Assembly (NCBI GenBank): GCA_010672925.1
Contig: JAAHFP010000042.1
Span: 1 to 56,029 of the forward strand
Reading direction: 5' to 3'
Length of the DNA stretch: 56,029 nucleotides
Source of the DNA: Symploca sp. SIO1C2
Lineage (GTDB): Bacteria > Cyanobacteriota > Cyanobacteriia > Cyanobacteriales > Coleofasciculaceae
In this document: one piece after another, positions 1 through 8,017 of the stretch
Layout of the letters: each line of letters begins with the position of its first letter
Numbering within the stretch: the stretch's first letter is position 1
The notes under the pieces: model-generated
Database searches by the model: none
Seen by the model: only the letters and a program-made list of their open reading frames with translations
Told to the model about the DNA's origin: nothing
Position numbers and translations under genes: made by a program

Positions 1-29
1 AGCGATAAATGTCAAAAATAGAGCGGTGG

Positions 30-128
30 GGCATCCCGTTCTTAAAGCTCAGTTAATGTCCGACGGGATACCGGGAGTCACTGAGAAGCCCACACTTACC
101 CGATAGGGAAGTGTGGGAGTATGTCACC
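30..128 (+). mobile_element. Probable right end of an IS200/IS605-type element, with omega-RNA-like structure
   Basis: Two stems are visible. CCCGT (35-39) pairs with ACGGG (63-67), and CCCACACTT (89-97) pairs with AAGTGTGGG (109-117). The second stem is followed by AGTATGTCAC. A 3'-terminal hairpin followed by a short conserved tail is how I remember the right ends of cyanobacterial IS200/IS605 (TnpB) elements, where the transcript end serves as guide-RNA scaffold. No tnpB is in the window, so it would lie to the left or be lost. Stems are seen directly; family is from memory. Confidence 0.45.
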
Positions 129-267
129 CAATTTACTGCCATATTCAAAGAACCTCCGCAAGATCAGAAGGAAGAGGATCAGCCACTCCCACTAAGAGTA
201 AAGGCTAAAACCCCTCCTTTCTAGTCTTTGGGAAAAACAACTCAGAATTATGCAATGATTTAGATTT

Positions 268-373
268 TATAGCAGTCGCCAGGGCGGTTAAGACATTTCT
301 CAAGTAAGGCAAGTTAGTTAACAAGGGGCTTAAGCCCCTTGTCTTTGTCCTAATCGCCTTGGTGGTTGCTATA
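268..373. mobile_element. MITE-like inverted-repeat element, TATAGC family, copy 1
   Basis: About 28-bp imperfect terminal inverted repeats begin TATAGCAGTCGCCAGGGCGG and end as its complement (...GGTGGTTGCTATA). A central palindrome reads AAGGGGCTTAAGCCCCTT. It is non-coding. Related copies lie at 26068-26162 and 30014-30109, and a half-site starts at 26496. The TA-rich termini would suit mobilisation by an IS630/Tc1-type transposase (inference). Confidence 0.75.
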
Positions 374-446
374 GATTTTAGATTTTAGATTTCACCTAAT
401 GGTACGACACACCTAAAAAAGTAAGCCCTTCTCATTCCCCATTCCC

Positions 447-480
447 CAAACAACAAACAACAAACAACAAACAACAATTT
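447..480. repeat. Heptamer (CAACAAA)n tract abutting the speA stop
   Basis: A period-7 CAACAAA tract runs directly into the speA stop codon at 481-483. It belongs to the short tandemly repeated (STRR-type) heptamers known from cyanobacteria, which recur through this window. Confidence 0.85.
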
Positions 481-2562
481 TCAAGACGGATAAGTATAAC
501 TGCTCAGACTCCGCTCATAGTTTTGCAATAGTAACTGAGATTCTTCAATAGTAATCTGGTGCTCTTGCAAAGCTTGCTCAGTGCGGCGGCGGACACTTTC
601 TAATAAATCTTCCGCATCATACTGCACATAACCCAAAACCTCTGTCACTGTATCTCCCTTCACCACCTGCTCAATTTCATAGCCTCTTGGTGTCAAGCGG
701 ATATGAACCGCATTAGTATCGCCAAACAGGTTGTGCAAATTGCCCATAATCTCCTGGTAGGCTCCTGCTAGGAATAAACCTAAATAATAGGGTTGTTTGT
801 TGTTGGTTATTGGTTGTTGGTTATTGGTTGTTGGTTGTTTGGGTATTCCTCCCCCATCTCCCCATCTTCCCATCTCCGCGTCCCCGCGTCCCCGCGTCTC
901 CGTGTCTTCCAATTCCCGGAGTGGATGTAACTCTAATACCGATTTAACATCCCGTAGGTCAATAAATTGATTAATCTTACCATCGCTGTCGCAAGTCAAA
1001 TCAGCGAGAGTACCTCGACAGGTGGGTTCTTCATCCAACCGGTGGATGGGCATAATGGGAAATAGCTGGTTAATTGCCCAGGAATCTGGTGCAGATTGGA
1101 AGACGGAGAGGTTGACGTAGTAAATCGACGCCATGATTTTTTCCAAATCTTCCAAGTCATCAGGGACATAATCCTGAGTCCTGGTAATTTCCAGAATCTT
1201 TTGACAACAGGCCCAGTAAAGCTGCTCAGATCTCGCTCGTTCAGTAATACTTAGATAACCCAGATTAAAGAGGCTTTTCGCTTCTTGATTGAATTGGATA
1301 GCATCGTGGTAAGCTTCCTGGTAATTGTCGACTTTGATGGTTTTGTAAGTTTCCCAGAGGTTGCGGATAATCGAATGCTCTTCTGCTTGAGGGATAGGGG
1401 TTTGGGATGCAACATCACTAGTACTAAGTACATCAAAAATAAGTACGGATTGATGAGACGCGATCGCACGACCACTTTCACTAATTAGTACTGGTGCTGG
1501 TATCTGACGGGTTTCACAAGCTTCCTTCACTGCTGCTACAATATCATTGGCATAGTTCTGCATACTGTAGTTTACTGAGGCATGGAAGTTAGTTTTGGAG
1601 CCGTCGTAATCTACTCCTAAGCCACCACCAACATCCAGATATTGCATCTTAGCCCCTAAGGATCTCAGTTCAACATAAATTTGGCTAGCTTCTCGAATCG
1701 CATCTTTAATCACACTAATAGCGGAGATTTGAGAACCCATGTGGAAGTGCAACAGCTGTAGGGATTCCAGCATCTCAGCTTCCCGTAATTGGTCAATGCA
1801 GGTGAGGATCTCAGGAATCGCTAAACCAAATATAGCGCGATCGCCGGTGGATTCTCCCCAACGTCCCGTACCTTGAGTACTAAGTTTTGCTCGGATTCCC
1901 AGTACTGGTTTAATCCCTAACTTCCTTGCTGCTTCAATGACCAGGAGCACTTCTTCAATTTGTTCCAGGACAATTATCGGTTGATGGCCAATCCGGGTAG
2001 CTAACAGTGCAGTTTCAATATACTCCCTGTCTTTGTAGCCATTACAAATTAGTAGGGAATTGGGAGTATTCAAGGTGGCTAGAGCAATGATCAATTCCGG
2101 TTTAGAACCTGCTTCCAAACCAAATTGGAAAGGTTGACCAAACTGCACCAAATCTTCTACCAGCTGTCGGTGCTGATTGCACTTGATCGGAAAGACTCCC
2201 TGGTAGGTATTAGGATATCTGTAGCGAGCGATCGCTTTGGCAAAACAGGCGTTTAAGCGCTCCACCCGGTCTGCTAAAATATCTGAAAAGCGGATTAATA
2301 GGGGCAATCCCAGGTTCCGTTGTTTCAGGGCACCCACTAATTCAAACAAATCCAAAGAGCCACCGCGATCGCCTTTGGGAGATACTGTAACATGACCAGC
2401 AGCATTGATGGAAAAGTAGGGCTCTCCCCACCCCTGAACTTGATAGAGTTTCTCACTGTCTTCAATTGTCCAGTTAAGCTGTGCCTTGCTGCCATTCTGC
2501 TGGCTTATTTCTGCTAGAGTGTTCTGACTGAGTTTGTCTTGTGTGTGAGCACTGATAGTCAT
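481..2562 (-). CDS. speA: Biosynthetic arginine decarboxylase, with an in-frame repeat insertion
   Basis: This PLP-dependent enzyme converts arginine to agmatine, the first step of the agmatine route to putrescine. The 693-residue protein has the SpeA architecture. An alanine-racemase-like barrel holds the PLP lysine region (GVFPIKCNQHRQ), the glycine-rich phosphate-binding segment (YLDVGGGLGVDYDG) and the ISESGRAI segment of the C-terminal domain. The end (YYLGLFLAGAYQEIMGNLHNLFGD) is also typical. Residues about 553-591 are low-complexity and are encoded by two dispersed DNA repeats (790-906) placed between the conserved LHPLR and YYLGLF blocks. I know no such insert in the family. The ATG at 2562 is followed at once by a good N-terminus. 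The catalytic core looks complete, so the enzyme may well be active. Confidence 0.95.
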   Translation of the reverse strand: MTISAHTQDKLSQNTLAEISQQNGSKAQLNWTIEDSEKLYQVQGWGEPYFSINAAGHVTVSPKGDRGGSLDLFELVGALKQRNLGLPLLIRFSDILADRVERLNACFAKAIARYRYPNTYQGVFPIKCNQHRQLVEDLVQFGQPFQFGLEAGSKPELIIALATLNTPNSLLICNGYKDREYIETALLATRIGHQPIIVLEQIEEVLLVIEAARKLGIKPVLGIRAKLSTQGTGRWGESTGDRAIFGLAIPEILTCIDQLREAEMLESLQLLHFHMGSQISAISVIKDAIREASQIYVELRSLGAKMQYLDVGGGLGVDYDGSKTNFHASVNYSMQNYANDIVAAVKEACETRQIPAPVLISESGRAIASHQSVLIFDVLSTSDVASQTPIPQAEEHSIIRNLWETYKTIKVDNYQEAYHDAIQFNQEAKSLFNLGYLSITERARSEQLYWACCQKILEITRTQDYVPDDLEDLEKIMASIYYVNLSVFQSAPDSWAINQLFPIMPIHRLDEEPTCRGTLADLTCDSDGKINQFIDLRDVKSVLELHPLRELEDTETRGRGDAEMGRWGDGGGIPKQPTTNNQQPITNNKQPYYLGLFLAGAYQEIMGNLHNLFGDTNAVHIRLTPRGYEIEQVVKGDTVTEVLGYVQYDAEDLLESVRRRTEQALQEHQITIEESQLLLQNYERSLSSYTYPS
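790..906 (-). repeat. Repeat insertion inside speA (about 39 codons)
   Basis: On the speA strand a GACGCGGG-type tract with GATGGGGA variants is followed by an (AACAACC/AACCAAT) heptamer tract. Both occur elsewhere between genes, for example CCGCGTCC units at 33716-33751 and heptamers at 9149-9190. Here they are translated as a Gly/Asp/Arg-rich stretch followed by a Gln/Asn/Thr/Pro-rich stretch, with no frameshift and no stop. Confidence 0.85.
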
Positions 2563-2665
2563 TGCAGGCTTTCAGCTTTACCCCCATCGTCTGTTTGCAT
2601 TGTTTGCATTGTATAGCAAAAGGCAGAGGGCAGAAGGGAAAAGATTTATACTCTGAAGAAACACT

Positions 2666-2715
2666 ATGGCTAATGGTTAATGGCTAATTGCTAATTGCTA
2701 ATGGCTAATTGCTAA
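2666..2715. repeat. Heptamer (TAATGGC/TAATTGC)n tract
   Basis: A period-7 tract lies between speA and the glycosyltransferase gene. It is the same family as the large array at 54489-54655. The rest of 2563-2852 holds no recognisable gene and must contain both divergent promoters. Confidence 0.8.
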
Positions 2716-2852
2716 GAAACACTAAGTCACCGAGTCAGGAGGGAATCAGTTCAATCATTTAATTCAATCCCTCTAGGCAAACTATAACTTACTCACTGGG
2801 AGTGCATCCCACCCTAAGATATCAATAGTATGGCGAATGACCTATAAGGTGT

Positions 2853-4025
2853 ATGAATGCAATTGTACTAGGAATTACTGTCCTCTCCCTAATTATTTGG
2901 CTGGGACTACTCGCTTTTCGGGGACAGTTTTGGCGGGCAAATCAGCGCCTGGAAGTTCCCACTAGTGAACTAGAATTATGGCCTAGGGTTTGTGCTGTAA
3001 TACCTGCACGTAACGAAGCTCAATTGCTACCAATAACCTTGCGATCGCTCTTTTCCCAAGACTATCCTGGTTCTTTGTCTGTAATCTTGGTAGATGACCA
3101 CAGTACTGATGGTACAGCTCAAGTGGCTCAAAAAGTTGCCCAGGAAGCCCAACAATCCCAACAGTTGCAAGTTATCTCGGCTCAAACATTACCCTCTGGT
3201 TGGACAGGAAAACTTTGGGCTTTGGAGCAAGGAATTCGTCATGCACAGCAGCAAACACCGCCACCAGACTATTTTTTGCTCACAGATGCAGATATTGAAC
3301 ATGAGAGTAGCAATCTACGAGAACTTATTACTAAAGGGGAAGCCCAGCAATTGGATTTGGTTTCTTTAATGGTACTGTTACGCTGTGAGAGCTTTTGGGA
3401 ACAGTTCCTGATTCCTGCCTTTGTCTTTTTCTTTCAAAAACTCTATCCTTTCCCCTGGGTAAATACTCCTACTAACTCTACTGCTGCTGCTGCTGGAGGT
3501 TGTATCTTGATTCGCCGCCAAGCTTTAAGCCGTATTGGTGGACTTCAGGTAGTGCGTCAAGCTTTAATCGATGATTGTGCTTTAGCCCAAGCCGTTAAAT
3601 CTAGCTCTCAATTTCATGGCATTTGGCTGGGATTGACTAAATTCACTCGCAGCTTGCGACCTTATCCTTCCCTAGCTAGTATCTGGGATATGGTTGCCCG
3701 CACTGCCTTTTACCAACTCAACTATTCCCCTTTGTGGTTACTGGGAACAGTAGTGGGAATGACTTTGATTTATCTAGTTCCTCCCATAGCTGTCATCTTC
3801 GGTACTTTAACTGGAAATTGGCTAATTGCGATCGCTGGTGTTTCGGGATGGTTACTGATGGCTGGAGCTTATTTACCAACTTTGCAACTATATCAATGTT
3901 CTCCCCTGTTAGCTTTCTGTTTACCCGCGATCGCTTTTCTCTATAATTTAATGACCCTAGACTCAGCGCTACGTCATTGGCAAGGGCGAGGTGGTAGTTG
4001 GAAAGGTCGAGTTTATTCGAGTTGA
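2853..4025 (+). CDS. hpnB: Family 2 glycosyltransferase, HpnB-like (hopene-associated)
   Basis: A 390-residue membrane glycosyltransferase. An N-terminal transmembrane helix (about 4-24) precedes a GT-A domain with the nucleotide-sugar motif VILVDDHSTDGTA (about 76-88), the DxD-type motif LLTDADIEH and the acceptor-side motif ALIDDCALAQAVK. Three or four hydrophobic segments close the protein. Length and layout match HpnB-type transferases, which are often linked to hopanoid genes. No hopanoid gene is nearby here, so the acceptor is uncertain. The ATG at 2853 is the first in frame. A perfect 38-bp palindrome downstream may end the transcript. Confidence 0.8.
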   Translation: MNAIVLGITVLSLIIWLGLLAFRGQFWRANQRLEVPTSELELWPRVCAVIPARNEAQLLPITLRSLFSQDYPGSLSVILVDDHSTDGTAQVAQKVAQEAQQSQQLQVISAQTLPSGWTGKLWALEQGIRHAQQQTPPPDYFLLTDADIEHESSNLRELITKGEAQQLDLVSLMVLLRCESFWEQFLIPAFVFFFQKLYPFPWVNTPTNSTAAAAGGCILIRRQALSRIGGLQVVRQALIDDCALAQAVKSSSQFHGIWLGLTKFTRSLRPYPSLASIWDMVARTAFYQLNYSPLWLLGTVVGMTLIYLVPPIAVIFGTLTGNWLIAIAGVSGWLLMAGAYLPTLQLYQCSPLLAFCLPAIAFLYNLMTLDSALRHWQGRGGSWKGRVYSS

Positions 4026-4140
4026 AATGTCCTAACCATAATCTGTGATTTGGTGGTCTTCAATTAGTGGTAGGTACAAGCCCCCACTAATTGTCTTCAA
4101 TTTTGAATTGATAATTTTGAATTTTGAATTGTTTTGACAA

Positions 4141-4178
4141 TAAATGTAGGGATAATTCATGAATTATCCCTACATTTA
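4141..4178. terminator. Perfect 38-bp palindrome, possible bidirectional terminator
   Basis: Each arm reads TAAATGTAGGGATAATTCA, and its exact reverse complement follows with no loop. It lies between convergent genes. Lack of a strong T-run makes termination uncertain. It could equally be a dispersed palindromic repeat. Confidence 0.5.
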
Positions 4179-4331
4179 GCCTTGGAAAGTGTTCAACATG
4201 TTACCTTTTCTTTTTAAGATTACCATGACTCAACTTATCGTAGGGGTGGGTTTAGTTTATTAGCTTATCAGTATCATTAATAGTTGGGTAACCTGCCCCT
4301 ACTGCAATACTGTTCAGATAAGTTTCAATCT

Positions 4332-4366
4332 TAAAATCTAAAATCTAAAATCTAAAATCTAAAATT
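4332..4366. repeat. AAATCTA heptamer array
   Basis: Period-7 AAATCTA units end in AATTTCTCTGGT just before the LRR stop. Similar arrays lie at 17678-17710, with the same AATTTCTCTGGT end, and at 44128-44158. Confidence 0.85.
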
Positions 4367-4373
4367 TCTCTGG

Positions 4374-5972
4374 TCAATCAATACTCCTGGGATCTTTCTC
4401 CCAAATCACCACAAAGGTGTTATCCAGGTTAAATGGTCTAAAACTTACCAGACTTATATAGAACTCAGTCTTGTCTTTCTTTACTTTATATAACTCCGCA
4501 TCACCGTATACTTTGCCTAGTTCCTCAATTTCAAAGTCAAGTTCTTGGGTTAAAATAGGTTGCATGGAAAAATCATACAATGTCATTAGGTCTTTGGTAA
4601 TTCTTAATGAACCTAATGCTCCTGCCTTGAGTTGAGTTTCACTTTGAAAAAAGTACTCACGCTGTTCTGCTGCTATTTCTGAGTACGGTAAACTACGAAG
4701 AAATTTATCAATTTCCTCAGGAGTGTTAGTGTTGCTTACTACTATATTCCTTCTGAGTCTCCTCCTCAACTCTTCTAGAAGACTCTTTTCCCTAAAAGCA
4801 CAAATATCTTGGGGTTGGAAAGGACAGTTGTAATTAGTGATGGGATTATCAGTGAGTTCGAGCCAAATCAGACTATTTAATTGAGATAGGGGAGTTATAT
4901 CGGTTATTTTATTATCGCTGAGCCAGAGTTCACGTAGATTAGTTAATTGAGATAGGGGAGTTATATCGGTTATTTCATTGTTGCTGAGCCTGAGTTCAGT
5001 CAGATTAGTTAATTGAGATAGGGGAGTGATATCTCTTATTTTATTGTTGCTGAGCCTGAGTTCAGCCAAATTAGTCAATTGAGATAGGGAAGTGATGTCT
5101 GTGATTTCATTGTTTTTAAGGAAGAGCCAAGCTAGATTAGTTAATTGAGATAGGGGAGTTATATCTGTGATTTCATTGTCATTGAGCTCGAGTACAAGCA
5201 GATTAGTTAATCGAGATAGAGAAGTGATATCTCTTATTTTATGACCATCGAGCCTGAGTCTCTTCAGATTAGTCAATCGAGATAGGGGAGTTATATCTGT
5301 TATTTTATTGTTTTTGAGGAAAAGAGCAGTCAGGTTAGTCAATTGAGATAGGGTAGTGACATCTGCTATTTGATTGTTTTCGAGGAAAAGATAAGTCAGA
5401 TTAGTCAATCGAGACAGGGGAGTTATCTCTGTTATTTCATTGTCACCTAAATAGAGACTAGCCAGATTAGTCAATCGAGACAGGGGAGTTATCTCTGTTA
5501 TTTCATTGTCACCTAGATAGAGAGTAGTCAAATTAGTTAGTCGAGACAGGGGAGTTATCTCTGTTATTTCATTGTCATTGAGTTGGAGTTCAGTCAAATT
5601 AGTCAGCCGAGACAGGGGAGTGATATCTGTTATTTCATTGTTATTGAGTCTGAGTTGAGTCAGATTAGTTAATCGAGATAAGGGAGTGATATCCGTTATT
5701 TTCTCGTTATTGAGCTCAAGTTGAGTAATCTTTGATAATTTCACTCCTGCTGTTAAACAATCTTCAGCTTCAACTTCCTCCAGCAAAACTTCCACAGTAT
5801 ATCTGGCTTCTGCAGAAATACGCTCCTTATTCTCACACCATTGAGTAAAACTGCTGTAGTCCTCATTCTGTTTTGGCTGTACAGCACTCACTGGCAACAT
5901 ACCTGCTGTTACACTCAAGCAATAAGCTACACCGATACTAAATAGAGCATTTTTTCCAAATAGTAGGCTCAT
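4374..5972 (-). CDS. Leucine-rich-repeat secreted protein, 14 repeats (paralogue 2)
   Basis: About 532 residues. The start is a signal sequence (MSLLFGKNALFSIGVAYCLSVTAG). It has about 14 internalin-like 22-residue LRRs of the form LTNLxxLxLxxNxITDITPLSQ, then a conserved C-terminal domain of about 150 residues shared with the upstream gene. The ATG at 5972 overlaps the upstream stop by one base (TGATG), which suggests translational coupling; a TTG at 5975 is the alternative. Where its neighbour has a lipobox cysteine (LTAC), this protein has glycine (VTAG), so it should not be lipidated. Such LRR proteins usually bind other proteins. The partner is unknown. Confidence 0.85.
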   Translation of the reverse strand: MSLLFGKNALFSIGVAYCLSVTAGMLPVSAVQPKQNEDYSSFTQWCENKERISAEARYTVEVLLEEVEAEDCLTAGVKLSKITQLELNNEKITDITPLSRLTNLTQLRLNNNEITDITPLSRLTNLTELQLNDNEITEITPLSRLTNLTTLYLGDNEITEITPLSRLTNLASLYLGDNEITEITPLSRLTNLTYLFLENNQIADVTTLSQLTNLTALFLKNNKITDITPLSRLTNLKRLRLDGHKIRDITSLSRLTNLLVLELNDNEITDITPLSQLTNLAWLFLKNNEITDITSLSQLTNLAELRLSNNKIRDITPLSQLTNLTELRLSNNEITDITPLSQLTNLRELWLSDNKITDITPLSQLNSLIWLELTDNPITNYNCPFQPQDICAFREKSLLEELRRRLRRNIVVSNTNTPEEIDKFLRSLPYSEIAAEQREYFFQSETQLKAGALGSLRITKDLMTLYDFSMQPILTQELDFEIEELGKVYGDAELYKVKKDKTEFYISLVSFRPFNLDNTFVVIWEKDPRSID

Positions 5973-7768
5973 CAATCAATACTCCTGGGGTCTTTCTCCC
6001 AAATCACCACAAAGGTGCTAATGTTGTCAAATGAGCCAAAACCTACCAGACTTATATAGAACTCAGCCTCGTCCTTCTTTACCTGATATAACTCCGCATC
6101 ACCGTATACTGTGCCTAGTTCCTCAATTTCAAAGTCAAGTTCTTGGCTTAAAATAGGTTGCATGGAAAAATCATACAATGTCATTGGGTCTCCGGGAATT
6201 CTTAATGAACCTAATGCTCCTGCTTTGAGTTGAGTTTCACTTTGAAAAAAGTACCCACGCTGTTTTGCTGCGATTTCTGAGTACGGTAAACTACGGAAAA
6301 TTTCATCAATTGCCTCAGGAGTCTTTGTGCTGTATTGTATTAAATCTCTTCTGTTTCTCCGACTCAACTCTTCTAGAAGACTCTTTTCCTGAAAAATGCA
6401 AATATCTTGAGGCTGGACAGGACAGGTATAATTGTTGTTCGGATTATCAGTGAGTTCGAGCCAAGTCAGCTCAGTTAATTGAGATAGAGGAGTGATATCT
6501 GTTATTTTATTGTTATCGAGCCAGAGTTTCCCCAGATTAGTTAATTGGGATAGAGAAGTTATATCTGTTATTTGATTGTTATTGAGCCAGAGTTCACTCA
6601 GATTAGTTAATTGAGACAGGGAAGTGACATCTGTTATTTGATTATGATTAAGCCAGAGTTTATCCAGATTAGATAATTGAGAAAGGGGAGTTATATCTGT
6701 TATTTCATTATTTCTGAGCCAAACTCCAGTCAGCTTAGTTAATTGAGACAGGGAAGTTATATCTGTTATTTGATTGTCATTGAGCTCAAGAAAATTCAGA
6801 TTAGTTAATTGAGACAGTGGACTAATATCCGTTATTTCATTGTTATTGAGTCTGAGTCCAGCCAGATTAGTTAATTGAGATAGGGGAGTTATATCTGCTA
6901 CTTCATTTTCATTGAGTCCGAGTTCCCTCAGATTAGTTAATCGAGATAGGGGAGTTATATCTGCTATTTCATTATTACTGAGTACGAGCCAAGTCAGATT
7001 AGTTAATTGCGATAGAGAAGTGACATTTGTTATTTGATTACCATTGATCCAGAGTTCTCTCAGATTAGTTAGTTGAGAAAGGGGAGTTATATCTGTTATT
7101 TCATTATTACTGAGCCCAATATAATTTAGATTAGTTAATTGAGATAGGGGAGTTATATCTGTTATTTGATTATCGCTGCTCCAGAGTTCAGTCAAATTAG
7201 TTAATTTAGATAGGGGGGTTATATCTGTTATTTGATTATTTCTGAGCCAAACTCCAGTCAGATTAGTTAATTGAGATAGGGGAGTTATATCCGTGATTTG
7301 ATTATTTCTGAGCCAAACTCCAGTCAGATTAGTTAATTTAGATAAGGGAGTTATATCCGTGATTTGGTTACCATAAAGTGCGAGAGCAGTCAGATTAGTT
7401 AGTCGAGATAGAGGAGTTATATCCGTGATTTGGTTACCATGGAGCTCAAGTATAGTCAGATTAGTTAATCGAGATAGGGGAGTTATATCTATAATTTCCT
7501 TGTTATTGAGCACAAGTCTAGTAATCTTTGATAATTCGACTCCTGCTGTTAAACAATCTTCAGCTTTAACTTCCTCCAGTAACACTTCCACCGTGTGTCT
7601 GGCTTCAGCGGAAATGCGCTCTTTATTCTCACACCACTCTGTAAAACTGCTGTAGTCTTCATGCTGTTTTGGCTGTGCAGTACTCACTGGTGATGTACAT
7701 GCTGTTAAACTCAAGCAATAAGCTACACCTATACCAACTAGGGCATTTTTTCCGAATCGTAGGCTCAT
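5972..7768 (-). CDS. Leucine-rich-repeat lipoprotein, about 17 repeats (paralogue 1)
   Basis: About 598 residues. I place the start at the ATG at 7768, seven bases after GGAG (7776-7780). It begins the same MSLxFGKNAL signal as the downstream paralogue. The signal ends in the lipobox LTAC, so it is a predicted membrane-anchored lipoprotein. About 17 LRRs of 22 residues follow, mostly ITDITPLSQLTNL, then the shared C-terminal domain ending EKDPRSID. The repeats are very similar in DNA (66-bp period), and the different repeat numbers in the two paralogues suggest gain or loss by recombination. The function is not recognised. Confidence 0.87.
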   Translation of the reverse strand: MSLRFGKNALVGIGVAYCLSLTACTSPVSTAQPKQHEDYSSFTEWCENKERISAEARHTVEVLLEEVKAEDCLTAGVELSKITRLVLNNKEIIDITPLSRLTNLTILELHGNQITDITPLSRLTNLTALALYGNQITDITPLSKLTNLTGVWLRNNQITDITPLSQLTNLTGVWLRNNQITDITPLSKLTNLTELWSSDNQITDITPLSQLTNLNYIGLSNNEITDITPLSQLTNLRELWINGNQITNVTSLSQLTNLTWLVLSNNEIADITPLSRLTNLRELGLNENEVADITPLSQLTNLAGLRLNNNEITDISPLSQLTNLNFLELNDNQITDITSLSQLTKLTGVWLRNNEITDITPLSQLSNLDKLWLNHNQITDVTSLSQLTNLSELWLNNNQITDITSLSQLTNLGKLWLDNNKITDITPLSQLTELTWLELTDNPNNNYTCPVQPQDICIFQEKSLLEELSRRNRRDLIQYSTKTPEAIDEIFRSLPYSEIAAKQRGYFFQSETQLKAGALGSLRIPGDPMTLYDFSMQPILSQELDFEIEELGTVYGDAELYQVKKDEAEFYISLVGFGSFDNISTFVVIWEKDPRSID

Positions 7769-7866
7769 AAGACTAACTCCTGTAGGGATTTGGAGGAGTT
7801 TGGGGAGACAGGGGAGGTATTGACATTTCCCCATTTTAAATTAAACCTCTGGCGTAAATCCCGGAA

Positions 7867-7932
7867 GGGCGTAGCATTGACGGAACAAAACTTTGGTTTT
7901 ATGGGTAATATGCCAGCGCCAATGCTACGCCC
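7867..7932. repeat. Inverted repeat GGGCGTAGCATT / AATGCTACGCCC
   Basis: Twelve-base arms (7867-7878 and 7921-7932) enclose a 42-base loop. It looks like a small dispersed palindromic element upstream of the LRR operon. Confidence 0.6.
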
Positions 7933-7945
7933 CTACAGAAAATAT

Positions 7946-8013
7946 TCCCAATTCCCGATTCCCGATTCCCGATTCCCGATTCCCAATTCTCCAACAACAA
8001 ACAACAAACAACA
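7946..8013. repeat. Heptamer tracts (TTCCCGA)n and (CAACAAA)n
   Basis: Two period-7 tracts follow each other and meet the 3' end of cupB. The cupB stop (TGA, 8018-8020) lies in AATTGAGAATTG, which itself looks like the heptamer family. Confidence 0.8.
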
Positions 8014-8017
8014 ATTC

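Larger units (their letters stand above)
4026..4373. other. Intergenic region between convergent genes, repeats only
   Basis: No gene is visible. It contains a short AATTAGTGG...CCCCCACTAATTG inverted repeat near 4064-4090, a 38-bp perfect palindrome and an AAATCTA heptamer array. The last two are listed separately. Confidence 0.7.

Noticed and set aside
3734-3946. ORF inside the glycosyltransferase gene
   Set aside because: It is an out-of-frame shadow of a well-supported gene.
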